Shown in pieces: positions 1-7,336 of a stretch of 21,985 nt of DNA. The stretch is from positions 1-21,985 of the forward strand of contig JAEYUD010000092.1 in NCBI GenBank assembly GCA_023433685.1, in the 5' to 3' direction. Made by a program: the position numbers and the translations under genes. The notes under the pieces are model-generated. The model searched no databases and had not been told where the DNA came from. It saw only the letters and a list, made by a program, of their open reading frames with translations. The first letter of the stretch is position 1, and every line of letters begins with the position of its first letter. The DNA is from Bacteroidota bacterium (GTDB lineage: Bacteria > Bacteroidota > Ignavibacteria > Ignavibacteriales > Ignavibacteriaceae).

Positions 1-1756
1 CCATGAGGCGATGTACAAACATCGTGATCCCGGTGGTTGTAACGTTTTTCAGGCGTTGTTCATACACTTTGGCATTAAATTTTGACGCGAGATCGAGGGT
101 TTTCTTCGCTATAAAGTTGTTCAGACGTTTCTGGAAGAGGTAATTTCCAAGCAGGGATTTTGAGCCTTCAAATTCTTTTTTCAGGGAATCATTCATCTCC
201 TTTTTCTCCTTTACCATAAGTAAGGTGTAACCGCCATCCCTTTTGATGGGCCCATAAAGCTGTCCCGGTTCAAGTTTGGCAGCGATAGTACCGAGGTCAC
301 CGAGGAACGCGGCTGGTTTCAGCCCCGTCTCGCCATTTTGGTTTGCGAGGGTATCTGTTCTGCCGAGTTCTTTAACTATTGATTCAAAGGTTTTCCCTTT
401 GCCCGATTCGTCGAGTGTTTTTTCCACGATCCCGAGATCGCTCACGGTCATAAGGAGGATGTTCACGAGGATGAAATCGTTGTCTTTCAGCACTTCGTTC
501 CTGTAATAATCTTCTATTTCTTTCTCCCCGACCCGGACTGAATCGAGATACGAAACCTTAAGCATCTGAGCCATGAGGTTCTGTTTCCACCCCTCGAGGT
601 CTCTGATCACCCCCGGTGAGCTTTGCAGACCCTGCCGTTTTGCCTCGAAAGTAACAATCTGTTGCTGAACGAAATCTTTCGCGAACCTGCTAAGTTTCTG
701 ATAAACAGCTGCCCTTTCGCGTGAAGTAAATTTATGTTCTTCGAACGCGAGATTCGCGAGGAAATCCCGGACGGTAACCGTGTTATCATCAATAAAAAAG
801 AATTTCTGTTGAAGTGCCGGCTCGCCGAGCTCCGATCTTATTTTTCTCCAGTCCCCGTCGTTTAAGACAACCGATGAATCACCCTTCCCGGCAGGAGCAA
901 GGGGCGCGTGGGAAATCGCTTCAAAAATCTTTGCGGCAACAGATTTAAACGCTGTTTCGTCAATATTAATGGTTTTTCCGCCTGCCAATTGTTTCAGGTA
1001 GGCTCTTGTGGCATGCATCGCCCGGCGGTCTTTAACGGTTTGTTTAGCCTGGTCAACCTGTTTTTTGTCGGTAAGATCGAAGGCCTTTGTAACCACGTTA
1101 TCAATAATAAAGATCACCCAGCCCACCTCACTTTTTACCGGGATTGAAATTTCGCCCGGCCTAAGGCTGAAAAGGTGGTTCTCAACTTCTTCATCCATGA
1201 GAGTGCCGAGATCAAGATCGACCGGGCTTTTTTTAATGCCGGAAAAACGTGGAAGTGCCAGAAGTGAATCAAGCTTGCCACTTCCTGTTAACTTCAATGA
1301 TGTGATCAGTCCGTTTATAACCGCGGAATCACCCGAAACCAATGAAGTTGTTTTGAGGGTTCTGCCGGCTTTGAAAACAGTAAGTGTCACATCTTCGGCA
1401 GAGAGGATGATCTTTGACTCCACTTCCTTGCTGAAGAGGGCATCGCGGAGAAAAATATCTTCCACCGGTTTGAAGTAGAACCTGAATTCGCCGTTCCTGT
1501 CAAGCCCGCGGTCGAGCCCTTCGAGGTACCACAATTTTTCGGTTACCATCGAATAAAGAAAATCGGATTTAAGTGAGTCGGTATTGTTTCCTGCCTGTTT
1601 TGAGACAAATGGAGAGAGTTCATATCTGATCTTAAAATCCCGAGCGGTTATCTTCTCCTTCCCTGCTTCTGCAAGCACCGTGTTTGGGTCTTGCGCGTAA
1701 ATATTTGTTAAAAGCAGGAGGGCAAGGGGCAGGGAGAGCAGAGTCTTTTTGATCAT
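1..1756 (-). CDS. SurA/PrsA-like periplasmic peptidyl-prolyl isomerase (3' end outside window)
   Basis: About 585 residues are visible with no stop before the left edge, so the C-terminus is missing. The protein starts with a Sec signal peptide (MIKKTLLSLPLALLLL, ending near IYAQ at residues 19-22). Two stretches resemble parvulin (PPIC) domains. One ends around residues 195-222, with the pattern LRPGEISIPVKSEVGW. A second lies at about 420-520, with LEPGQLYGPIKRDGGY followed by a beta strand. Such proteins assist folding of exported and outer-membrane proteins in the periplasm. Both domains are diverged, so isomerase activity is uncertain and a chaperone role is equally possible. The ATG at 1754-1756 overlaps the TGA of the upstream GH5 gene (ATGA, 1753-1756), which points to translational coupling and operon membership. 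Function is inferred from domain pattern only. Confidence 0.75.
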   Translation of the reverse strand, partial: MIKKTLLSLPLALLLLTNIYAQDPNTVLAEAGKEKITARDFKIRYELSPFVSKQAGNNTDSLKSDFLYSMVTEKLWYLEGLDRGLDRNGEFRFYFKPVEDIFLRDALFSKEVESKIILSAEDVTLTVFKAGRTLKTTSLVSGDSAVINGLITSLKLTGSGKLDSLLALPRFSGIKKSPVDLDLGTLMDEEVENHLFSLRPGEISIPVKSEVGWVIFIIDNVVTKAFDLTDKKQVDQAKQTVKDRRAMHATRAYLKQLAGGKTINIDETAFKSVAAKIFEAISHAPLAPAGKGDSSVVLNDGDWRKIRSELGEPALQQKFFFIDDNTVTVRDFLANLAFEEHKFTSRERAAVYQKLSRFAKDFVQQQIVTFEAKRQGLQSSPGVIRDLEGWKQNLMAQMLKVSYLDSVRVGEKEIEDYYRNEVLKDNDFILVNILLMTVSDLGIVEKTLDESGKGKTFESIVKELGRTDTLANQNGETGLKPAAFLGDLGTIAAKLEPGQLYGPIKRDGGYTLLMVKEKKEMNDSLKKEFEGSKSLLGNYLFQKRLNNFIAKKTLDLASKFNAKVYEQRLKNVTTTGITMFVHRLM

Positions 1757-2961
1757 TTAAGTCCGAGGGCTTTCAGGTATTCGCTGTTTACAGTGCAATT
1801 TTTAAGTTTTATGTTTTCGAGATAATTGTTCAGAATCTCTTTTACTTTCGGGTAGTCAATTTTACAATCGCGAATATAGCCATACGAGACATCAAAATTT
1901 TTGGCAAAATTGATGATCGAGTCATATCCGTCGGGAGGTGTTATCGAGAGGATGCCCCGGGGGCTGTCGAGCTTTTTATAGGGCCAGAATGCCCAGCCGA
2001 TATTATCACGCTCCAGCGTCTGCCTGAACTCGTTGATCCATTCGTTGGTGTTTTCGCCGGACTCACCCATCCAGATCGCTGCATTGTATTTCTCCCGGAA
2101 GTCGATGTAGTGCATTATCACATCGCGGGTTGAGGGGGTCCAGTATTTATGGAAGGTATAAACAAGGTTCGCATCGAAAGGTGGACCGAAAACGGAGAAA
2201 TCGCTATCCCACTGTGCCCCTCCAAGGATAATAATGTGGTTTTTGTCAACTTTTCTTATCGCTTCCGTAACTCTTTTGTAGAAGGGTTCGAGGAGGGGGT
2301 TAAGTTTTTCCTTGTCGAAGTAGTGGGCTATCGGTTCGTTGAGAATGTCATAACCCAGAACAATGGTTTCCTTCGAGTACCGTGCCGCGAGGTGCTGCCA
2401 TATCTTAACAGTGAGGGCGATGTTTTCCTCTGATTCAAATAGGAAGGGGTAGCCATGGCTGTCGTCGATGTTGTCACCGGTTTGTCCCCCCGGGGCGCAG
2501 TGCATATCGAGCACCACAGGGAGGTTAAACTCACGACACCACTTCACCACGCTGTCAAGGAGGGCGTAGCCCGGTCCTTCGAGCCGATGGTCAGGGGCAC
2601 TGCCAACGAAGAGGCGGTAATTAAAAGGAACGCGGACCGAGTTGAAGCCGCGTTCCTTAATGAATTTTATATCTTCGAGGGTAATGTAATCTTCTCTAAA
2701 CTTCTGCCAGAACCTTTGGGCCTCCGCCTCACCGAGGAGGACATTGAAGAGGTCGGTGATAAGTCTTGGCGAGCTGATCTTGTCGAACTTGAACATGTAA
2801 CCTTCAGGCACGAGCCAGTTTCCGAGCCCGATACCTTTAAGGAGCACGGGTTTACCCTCCGGATCGAGGATATCCTTCCCATTTACGGAAAAGAATCCGG
2901 TTGACTGCGGTAATATCTGAACCGTCAGCAGCATAAAGAAAAGAAGTCGCGCGAAGATCAC
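1753..2961 (-). CDS. Secreted glycoside hydrolase family 5 (beta-glucanase/cellulase-like)
   Basis: A 402-residue retaining GH5 (clan GH-A) enzyme. I chose the GTG at 2961. It follows a strong Shine-Dalgarno sequence (AGGAGAGAGG) by 7 bases and begins a clean signal peptide (residues 1 to about 19, IFARLLFFMLLTV). The longer frame starting at 3045 would run into the upstream symporter gene and put charged sequence before the signal. The general acid/base is E209 in DILNEP and the nucleophile is E300 in WMGESGEN. Other active-site marks are R110, H154 in LDMHCAPGGQ, and H271/Y273 in HKYW. The GLGNWL start of the barrel and the APGGQ loop recall exo-beta-1,3-glucanase-like members, but subfamily and substrate cannot be fixed by eye. 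There is no lipobox Cys and no T9SS tail, so it is probably periplasmic. It follows the symporter gene by 20 bp and overlaps the isomerase gene by 4 bp. Confidence 0.88.
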   Translation of the reverse strand: MIFARLLFFMLLTVQILPQSTGFFSVNGKDILDPEGKPVLLKGIGLGNWLVPEGYMFKFDKISSPRLITDLFNVLLGEAEAQRFWQKFREDYITLEDIKFIKERGFNSVRVPFNYRLFVGSAPDHRLEGPGYALLDSVVKWCREFNLPVVLDMHCAPGGQTGDNIDDSHGYPFLFESEENIALTVKIWQHLAARYSKETIVLGYDILNEPIAHYFDKEKLNPLLEPFYKRVTEAIRKVDKNHIIILGGAQWDSDFSVFGPPFDANLVYTFHKYWTPSTRDVIMHYIDFREKYNAAIWMGESGENTNEWINEFRQTLERDNIGWAFWPYKKLDSPRGILSITPPDGYDSIINFAKNFDVSYGYIRDCKIDYPKVKEILNNYLENIKLKNCTVNSEYLKALGLK

Positions 2962-2968
2962 AATAGCA

Positions 2969-2978
2969 CCTCTCTCCT
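2969..2978 (-). promoter_or_regulatory. Ribosome binding site fixing the GTG start of the GH5 gene
   Basis: On the minus strand the sequence reads AGGAGAGAGG, then 7 bases, then GTG at 2961. It lies in the 20-bp gap after the symporter stop codon (2982-2984). This is the strongest Shine-Dalgarno match near the gene and the only one in register with an intact signal peptide, so it decides the start over the upstream in-frame ATG at 3045. Confidence 0.8.
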
Positions 2979-2981
2979 GGG

Positions 2982-4292
2982 TTATTTCTTCTCGAAAGAG
3001 GGGGTGCTTCCAATCACTCCGTAATAGGCAATAAAGAGATAGCATATAACGGGAAGAATGAACGCGTGGTGGATGCCGATGTTGTCTGCTATAACACCCT
3101 GGATCACCGGAATAAGAGCGCCACCAACTATTGCCATGCAGAGAATACCGGAAGCCTGTCCCGTGTGTTTCCCAAGCCCTTTGATCGCGAGGGAGAAGAT
3201 GGTCGGGAACATGATAGAGTTAAAAAGCCCGACCAGCAAGATCGACCACATTGCCACCTGCCCGTTGGTCAGCATTGAGATAACCACAAGCACGGCAGCC
3301 ATAACCGCGTTGAAACCAAGAACGGTGCCCGGTTTTATCATTCTCTGAATCGCTGAGCCCACGAACCTTCCTACCATAGCGCCGCCCCAGTAGAACGAAA
3401 CAAGTTTGCCCGCGTCAACCTCTTTCATTGTGCTGTCAAGCGAGACAAAATATTTAACAAGAAAACTTCCGATCGCCACTTCAGCGCCCACATATACGAA
3501 AATACCAACCGCGCCGAGGATCAGATGTTTATAGCCCCAAGCAGAAGGATGTAAATCATCGTAAGTAACACGGCTGCCATCGCCGGACTCAACACTGTCG
3601 GCTTCAATCTGTGGCAACTTAATAAAAGCGAACACGGCAGAGAGAACAAGTAGAACGGCAGCGAGCCCGAGATAGGGGAGCTGAACCGCAGCAGCTTCTG
3701 CTGCTTTGTAAAGTTCAACGTCAGCGGGGAGCATCGCCTTCATTTCATCAGCGGTCTTTACAGCGGTTGTAAGGATCAGTAATGAACCAAAATAGGGCGC
3801 GACCGTGGTGCCAAGTGAGTTGAAAGCCTGGGTCAGGTTAAGACGTGATGAAGCAGTCTCCGGTTTACCGAGGATAGTTACGTAAGGGTTGGCAGCAACC
3901 TGAAGAATGGTTATACCTGCCGCAAGAATGAAGAACGCTACCAGGAAGACAGGATAAGACCTCAAGCCCGCAGCGGGGTAGAAAATCAGGGTTCCGATGC
4001 CGGCTATCAGGAGTCCGATAACTATTCCTTTTTTGTATCCAACTTTTTCAACGAGGGTACCTGCCGGGAGTGACACGAGAAAGTAAGCAACAAAGAAAGT
4101 GAACTGAACGAGCATCGACTCTGTATAGTTCAGCGAGAAGACGTTCTGAAGATGCGGAATCAGAATGTCGTTAAGACATGTAAGAAATCCCCACATAAAA
4201 AAGAGGGAAGTTAGAATAGTCAACTCGGGGGTGTAGTTTCTGTTGTTCCCGCCGGATTTTACATTACCGGTATTCGTAGCTATGGTAGCCAT
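2982..4292 (-). CDS. MFS sugar:H+ symporter, FucP/GluP family
   Basis: A 436-residue inner-membrane carrier with about 12 hydrophobic segments, the usual size for this family. FFMWGFLTCLNDILIPHLQ (about residues 31-49) matches the first-helix signature of FucP-type symporters, with N41/D42 equivalent to the Asn/Asp pair used in proton coupling. The later motif AAGITILQVAANPYVT carries Gln where E. coli FucP has its second acidic residue (in LETAANP). As I recall, that Gln form is typical of glucose/galactose (GluP-like) members, so a hexose is more likely than fucose. I chose the ATG at 4292 because GGAG lies 5 bases before it. An in-frame ATG at 4340 has no ribosome binding site and lies on top of the putative -12 promoter element. 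It is the first gene of the minus-strand operon. It would import monosaccharide released from glucan. Confidence 0.88.
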   Translation of the reverse strand: MATIATNTGNVKSGGNNRNYTPELTILTSLFFMWGFLTCLNDILIPHLQNVFSLNYTESMLVQFTFFVAYFLVSLPAGTLVEKVGYKKGIVIGLLIAGIGTLIFYPAAGLRSYPVFLVAFFILAAGITILQVAANPYVTILGKPETASSRLNLTQAFNSLGTTVAPYFGSLLILTTAVKTADEMKAMLPADVELYKAAEAAAVQLPYLGLAAVLLVLSAVFAFIKLPQIEADSVESGDGSRVTYDDLHPSAWGYKHLILGAVGIFVYVGAEVAIGSFLVKYFVSLDSTMKEVDAGKLVSFYWGGAMVGRFVGSAIQRMIKPGTVLGFNAVMAAVLVVISMLTNGQVAMWSILLVGLFNSIMFPTIFSLAIKGLGKHTGQASGILCMAIVGGALIPVIQGVIADNIGIHHAFILPVICYLFIAYYGVIGSTPSFEKK

Positions 4293-4339
4293 TTGTTCTC
4301 CGAAAGTGAATCTGTTTTTGTACAATGAAGGTATTGACA

Positions 4340-4355
4340 TTCAATAATTGTGCCC
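4340..4355 (-). promoter_or_regulatory. Possible sigma-54 (-24/-12) promoter for the symporter/GH5 operon
   Basis: The minus strand reads GGGCACA-N4-TTGAA, against the sigma-54 consensus TGGCACG-N4-TTGCW. The -24 GGCAC core is perfect and the spacing is correct, but the conserved C of the -12 GC is an A. Transcription would start near 4329, giving a leader of about 37 bases before the ATG at 4292. The paired palindromes would then lie at about -87 and -109, a normal place for NtrC-type activator sites. The -12 mismatch keeps this tentative. Confidence 0.4.
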
Positions 4356-4408
4356 GCTTTATTTAATTGAATAAGGGGGGCTGTTAAACAATGACAGAGC
4401 AAGGCTTT

Positions 4409-4423
4409 TTATCATTTTGATAA
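4409..4423. promoter_or_regulatory. Palindromic operator site A1, TTATCA-N3-TGATAA
   Basis: This is a perfect 6+6 bp inverted repeat, TTATCATTTTGATAA. The same 15-bp pattern occurs at 8795-8809 and 8817-8831, before the sodium symporter. I infer that it is bound by the sigma-54 response regulator encoded at 7337-8794, because these repeats flank that gene's operon and sit upstream of sigma-54-type elements. Confidence 0.65.
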
Positions 4424-4430
4424 TTTTTGG

Positions 4431-4445
4431 TTATTAAAATAATAA
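4431..4445. promoter_or_regulatory. Palindromic operator site A2, degenerate copy
   Basis: TTATTAAAATAATAA is a perfect palindrome differing from site A1 only by C-to-T at the fifth base of each arm and in the spacer. Its centre (4438) lies 22 bp from that of A1 (4416), the same spacing as the pair at 8802/8824. Alone, an AT-rich palindrome would mean little; the matching spacing is what supports it. Confidence 0.5.
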
Positions 4446-4531
4446 GACTTTAATAAAATATAGAATTAAATTTTCACACGAATGATTATTTGAAAATTCG
4501 ATATTTTCAGCAATTCATTCCGGAAATTTTT

Positions 4532-5845
4532 ATGAACCTTGAAAAGATCTTCTATTTGGTAGCCAGCACGGTGCTCGTCACGGTGTTTGTACTCATAGTA
4601 TTTATCTTCTCCCCCGTCTCGTATGAAGAGAACATGACCATGAGGGAGAAGGTGATCTACTACGCGGACAACATCTCCCCCGTGATGCGGAAGATTGTTG
4701 ACAGGTTCAATAAAGAGAACAGAGGCAAGATACGGGTGGAGACCATCGACCTTCCATTCGAGAAGTTCAGCACGAACGAAAGGAAGGAATTGCTGGCGCG
4801 CTACCTACGCAGCAAAAGCAACAGGATCGATGTTTTCAGTGTGGATATCATTTGGGTGCCGAGATTTTCAAGGTGGGCAAAGCCGCTTAACCTTTTGTTC
4901 GACAGCACTACCGCGGGGAGCGTGGTACCATATTTTCTGCCAACATGTTACTACGGCGATTCATTGGTTGCGGTTCCGCACTACATCGATATAGCATTGA
5001 TGTTTTACCGTGATGACCTTCTTAAAAAAGTACCCGGATATAAGGCTTTTGAAAAAGAACTTGCCGCCTCTATCACCTGGGAGAGGTTTGCCGCGCTTAA
5101 ATCAGCTGTCGACCTGGCAAACAACCGGGTAAACAAGCCTTTTTACGTTTTTCAGGCCGAGGCCTATGAAGGTTTGATGTGCAGTTTTGTGGAAGTGATG
5201 GCGAATCTTAACAATCCGGTTGTGATAAAGGGGGGCAAACTCGGGAGTGACTCCACGAAAACAGCCAGGGCGATCGATTTCATTACCGGACTTGTACACC
5301 GCGTCAAGCTTTCACCACCGGAGGTGACCGGAATGAAAGAAAATCAGAGCTATGACTATTTCTTCGCCAACGATGCATTTGCTGTGAGGGGATGGCCCGG
5401 TTTCATGGGGAGATCGAATTCCTCGTTCAAAGATGAATTCAGGGGGAAAGTTAAAGCAGCCCCCGTCCCCCATCTTGAGGGTTCGAAGCCGGCGCAAGTG
5501 TTTGGGGGATGGAACCTTATGATCTCAAATCTTTCCCAAAATGTCCCGGAAGCGATGGAATTCATCGAATACCTTCTTTCAGACGAGATCCAGAAACTTC
5601 ATTATGAAGAAGGAAACATCCTCCCGGTGAAGAAAAGTGTCTATTCCGATAAAGAATTTATCGCCCGTCACCCTGAACTTGAATTTTATCAGAGCCTCTT
5701 CGAAGCAGGAGTATACAGGCCAATGTTCGAGAACTACACTTCCGTTTCAGATGTGATAGTACAGCAATTGAACGAAGGGATCAAGGCGAATTCAAGTTCG
5801 AGTGAGATACTTCCAAAAATAAATTCTCATTTCACCGGGGAATGA
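4532..5845 (+). CDS. Membrane-anchored extracellular sugar-binding protein (ABC family 1 type), probable sensor subunit
   Basis: A 437-residue protein from the ATG at 4532 (weak GGAA upstream); an in-frame TTG at 4490 would add 14 residues. One hydrophobic helix at about residues 6-27 (IFYLVASTVLVTVFVLIVF) has no lipobox cysteine, so it may stay as an uncleaved anchor in the inner membrane. The rest matches family 1 solute-binding proteins such as maltose-type binders: a VIYYADN strand, a RIDVFSVDIIWVPRFSRW segment, VPHYIDIALMFYRDDLL, FAVRGWPGFMG, and PHLEGSKPAQVFGGWNL with a C-terminal helix (AMEFIEYLLSDEIQ). No ABC permease or ATPase gene is in the window. Instead a kinase gene begins one base after the stop codon. 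I infer that it presents a sugar or oligosaccharide to the kinase. The ligand is unknown. Confidence 0.82.
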   Translation: MNLEKIFYLVASTVLVTVFVLIVFIFSPVSYEENMTMREKVIYYADNISPVMRKIVDRFNKENRGKIRVETIDLPFEKFSTNERKELLARYLRSKSNRIDVFSVDIIWVPRFSRWAKPLNLLFDSTTAGSVVPYFLPTCYYGDSLVAVPHYIDIALMFYRDDLLKKVPGYKAFEKELAASITWERFAALKSAVDLANNRVNKPFYVFQAEAYEGLMCSFVEVMANLNNPVVIKGGKLGSDSTKTARAIDFITGLVHRVKLSPPEVTGMKENQSYDYFFANDAFAVRGWPGFMGRSNSSFKDEFRGKVKAAPVPHLEGSKPAQVFGGWNLMISNLSQNVPEAMEFIEYLLSDEIQKLHYEEGNILPVKKSVYSDKEFIARHPELEFYQSLFEAGVYRPMFENYTSVSDVIVQQLNEGIKANSSSSEILPKINSHFTGE

Positions 5846-5846
5846 T

Positions 5847-7319
5847 ATGAAGAAAAATCTTGCTGACAAGATAAAAGAATATCATTTTGAGTTCAGGCAC
5901 GTCACAGTCCTCTTTATAATCCTTTTCTCATTTCAGTTGATCGTTTCATTCATCAACAAATCGTCGATCAGGGAGTTTCTTGATACAACACAAGACTGGT
6001 ACCAGAAAGAGTCAGCTGAAGAGATAGCGAATCTAACCGCCACAGCGTTCGAGTTGGGGATCGAATCGATCAGTCCCGCGGTGAAGCCTTCATCAGAGCA
6101 GGAGCGACAGATCATTCAGTCGTTTGATATCATTTTCAGTCAGCAGCAACTCACCCATAATGTGCAGAAACTTGTGCTTATCTTTCAAAAAGGGGACAGT
6201 GTAACGATACTGAACGACGGAACGACACTCTACAATGCCCTCGTGAAGAAGGTGCCTCCACCGGGTGCTCAGAAGGAATACTCCGCGATCGAAGATCTTT
6301 ACAGATCGGTTGAGCCTGTGCTTAAATCAACCGAGCGGATCAAATCAGTTATCCCGGGGAAGGAGACATTTCACATCTTTGTTCCGTTTGTGATCAAAGG
6401 TGAGTACATGGGGGCTATTTACATGCTGATCAGGCCCGATTTCAGTTCGATAAGCAACCAGGTGATCAGTTCTTACGATGAAACTTCAGTTATTTATCTC
6501 TCCCTGATAACCCTGGGATTACTCGCCATGTATTTCATCTCCTCATACACTGTAAAAGAGAGGGATGAGACACAAAAACTCCTTTTTGATGAGCACGAGC
6601 AAAACCTTAAAAAGCAGATCAGTTACGAGAACGAACTCACATTTACCAAAAGGATCTACCACACACATCACAAGGCGGAGAAGGTGATGGGCTTCATAAA
6701 AGAAGACCTCCGCATGCTTGAAGCCGGTAACATCGACGAAATAAAATACAGGGTGACCAAGTACTCGAACTTTGTTTCCCGGGTTATTTATGATATGAAG
6801 TGGTACGACCCCCCGATCCAGACGATCAGGAACCAGATATTCCGGACAAATCTGAACGAAGTGGTTACGTTTATTGTGGAGAATATCTTCCGCCGCACTT
6901 CCACAACGAGTGAGGATTTTAGGATCGAATGTGAGTTGGAACAGAATTTGCCTGTAGTTAACGTGAACGAGTTCGTGGTCTGGGAAATTGTGGAACCATT
7001 GATACAGAACAGTATCGATCACGGCTCCGATCCGGGGCTTGTGGTTGTGGTTTCAACAGAGTATGATAAAGAAGCCTGCTGCTCAAGGCTGATGATAAGT
7101 GACAACGGGCAGGGCGTCGATCCGGAACTCCTCGAGACAGGGGAAGAAGGGATCAAAAAGCTTTTTATGGAGAGCACCACCACCAAATCCCAGGGGCTTC
7201 GAAACGCCGGTTACGGTTGCTATATAGCTTACGAAATGACCAAGAGGTGCGGGTGGGAGCTCGATGCCGCAAATCTGCCTGAAAAAGGGTGCAGGTTTAC
7301 AATTACAATAAAACATTAA
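5847..7319 (+). CDS. Sensor histidine kinase paired with the binding protein
   Basis: A 490-residue inner-membrane kinase. Helix 1 is at about 19-36 and helix 2 at about 214-233. They enclose a periplasmic sensor region (37-211) in which FVPFVIKGEYMGAIYMLI (178-195) resembles the end of a dCACHE/PAS-like sensor fold. After a coiled-coil linker, the dimerisation region has YHTHHKAEKVMG (271-282) in place of the usual H-E-x-x-x-P box; H272, H274 or H275 could accept phosphate. The ATPase domain has an N box (WEIVEPLIQNSIDHG, N388), a G1 box (DNGQGV, 419-424) and a glycine-rich NAGYGCYIAYE segment (453-463). Conserved ATP-binding residues suggest an active kinase. The start is one base after the binding-protein stop and 17 bases separate it from the regulator, so all three are surely co-transcribed. 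Confidence 0.88.
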   Translation: MKKNLADKIKEYHFEFRHVTVLFIILFSFQLIVSFINKSSIREFLDTTQDWYQKESAEEIANLTATAFELGIESISPAVKPSSEQERQIIQSFDIIFSQQQLTHNVQKLVLIFQKGDSVTILNDGTTLYNALVKKVPPPGAQKEYSAIEDLYRSVEPVLKSTERIKSVIPGKETFHIFVPFVIKGEYMGAIYMLIRPDFSSISNQVISSYDETSVIYLSLITLGLLAMYFISSYTVKERDETQKLLFDEHEQNLKKQISYENELTFTKRIYHTHHKAEKVMGFIKEDLRMLEAGNIDEIKYRVTKYSNFVSRVIYDMKWYDPPIQTIRNQIFRTNLNEVVTFIVENIFRRTSTTSEDFRIECELEQNLPVVNVNEFVVWEIVEPLIQNSIDHGSDPGLVVVVSTEYDKEACCSRLMISDNGQGVDPELLETGEEGIKKLFMESTTTKSQGLRNAGYGCYIAYEMTKRCGWELDAANLPEKGCRFTITIKH

Positions 7320-7336
7320 AATTTGGAGAACCATCA

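Larger units (their letters stand above)
4293..4531. promoter_or_regulatory. Divergent control region between the symporter/GH5 operon and the regulatory operon
   Basis: This AT-rich 239-bp gap is the longest non-coding stretch in the window. It holds two palindromes (4409-4423 and 4431-4445) and a sigma-54-like element on the minus strand (4340-4355). On the plus strand TTGACA (4334-4339), then 18 bases, then TTTATT is a weak sigma-70-like candidate for the regulatory operon. If real, the palindromes would lie just downstream of that start site and could give autorepression. No terminator is seen. Confidence 0.6.

Noticed and set aside
1008..1478. Long plus-strand open frame (156 codons) over the isomerase gene
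   Set aside because: The minus strand carries a continuous frame with a signal peptide and parvulin-like motifs. The plus-strand translation has no recognisable domain and no convincing ribosome site.
2455..2904. Plus-strand open frame (149 codons) opposite the GH5 gene
   Set aside because: The minus-strand GH5 has both catalytic glutamates and conserved motifs through this stretch; the plus-strand frame is an antisense shadow.
4334..4363. TTGACA-N18-TTTATT as a sigma-70 promoter for the regulatory operon
   Set aside because: The -35 is perfect but the -10 matches at only four of six bases, the region is AT-rich, and sigma factors of this lineage often use other consensus elements. Mentioned under the control region but not called as a promoter.
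4490..4531. TTG at 4490 as the start of the binding protein
   Set aside because: No Shine-Dalgarno match precedes it and it adds a mostly non-signal stretch before the hydrophobic helix; the ATG at 4532 places the helix at a normal distance from the N-terminus.
6543..7022. Minus-strand open frame (159 codons) opposite the kinase gene
   Set aside because: It overlaps the linker, dimerisation region and N box of the kinase, and its own translation shows no domain.
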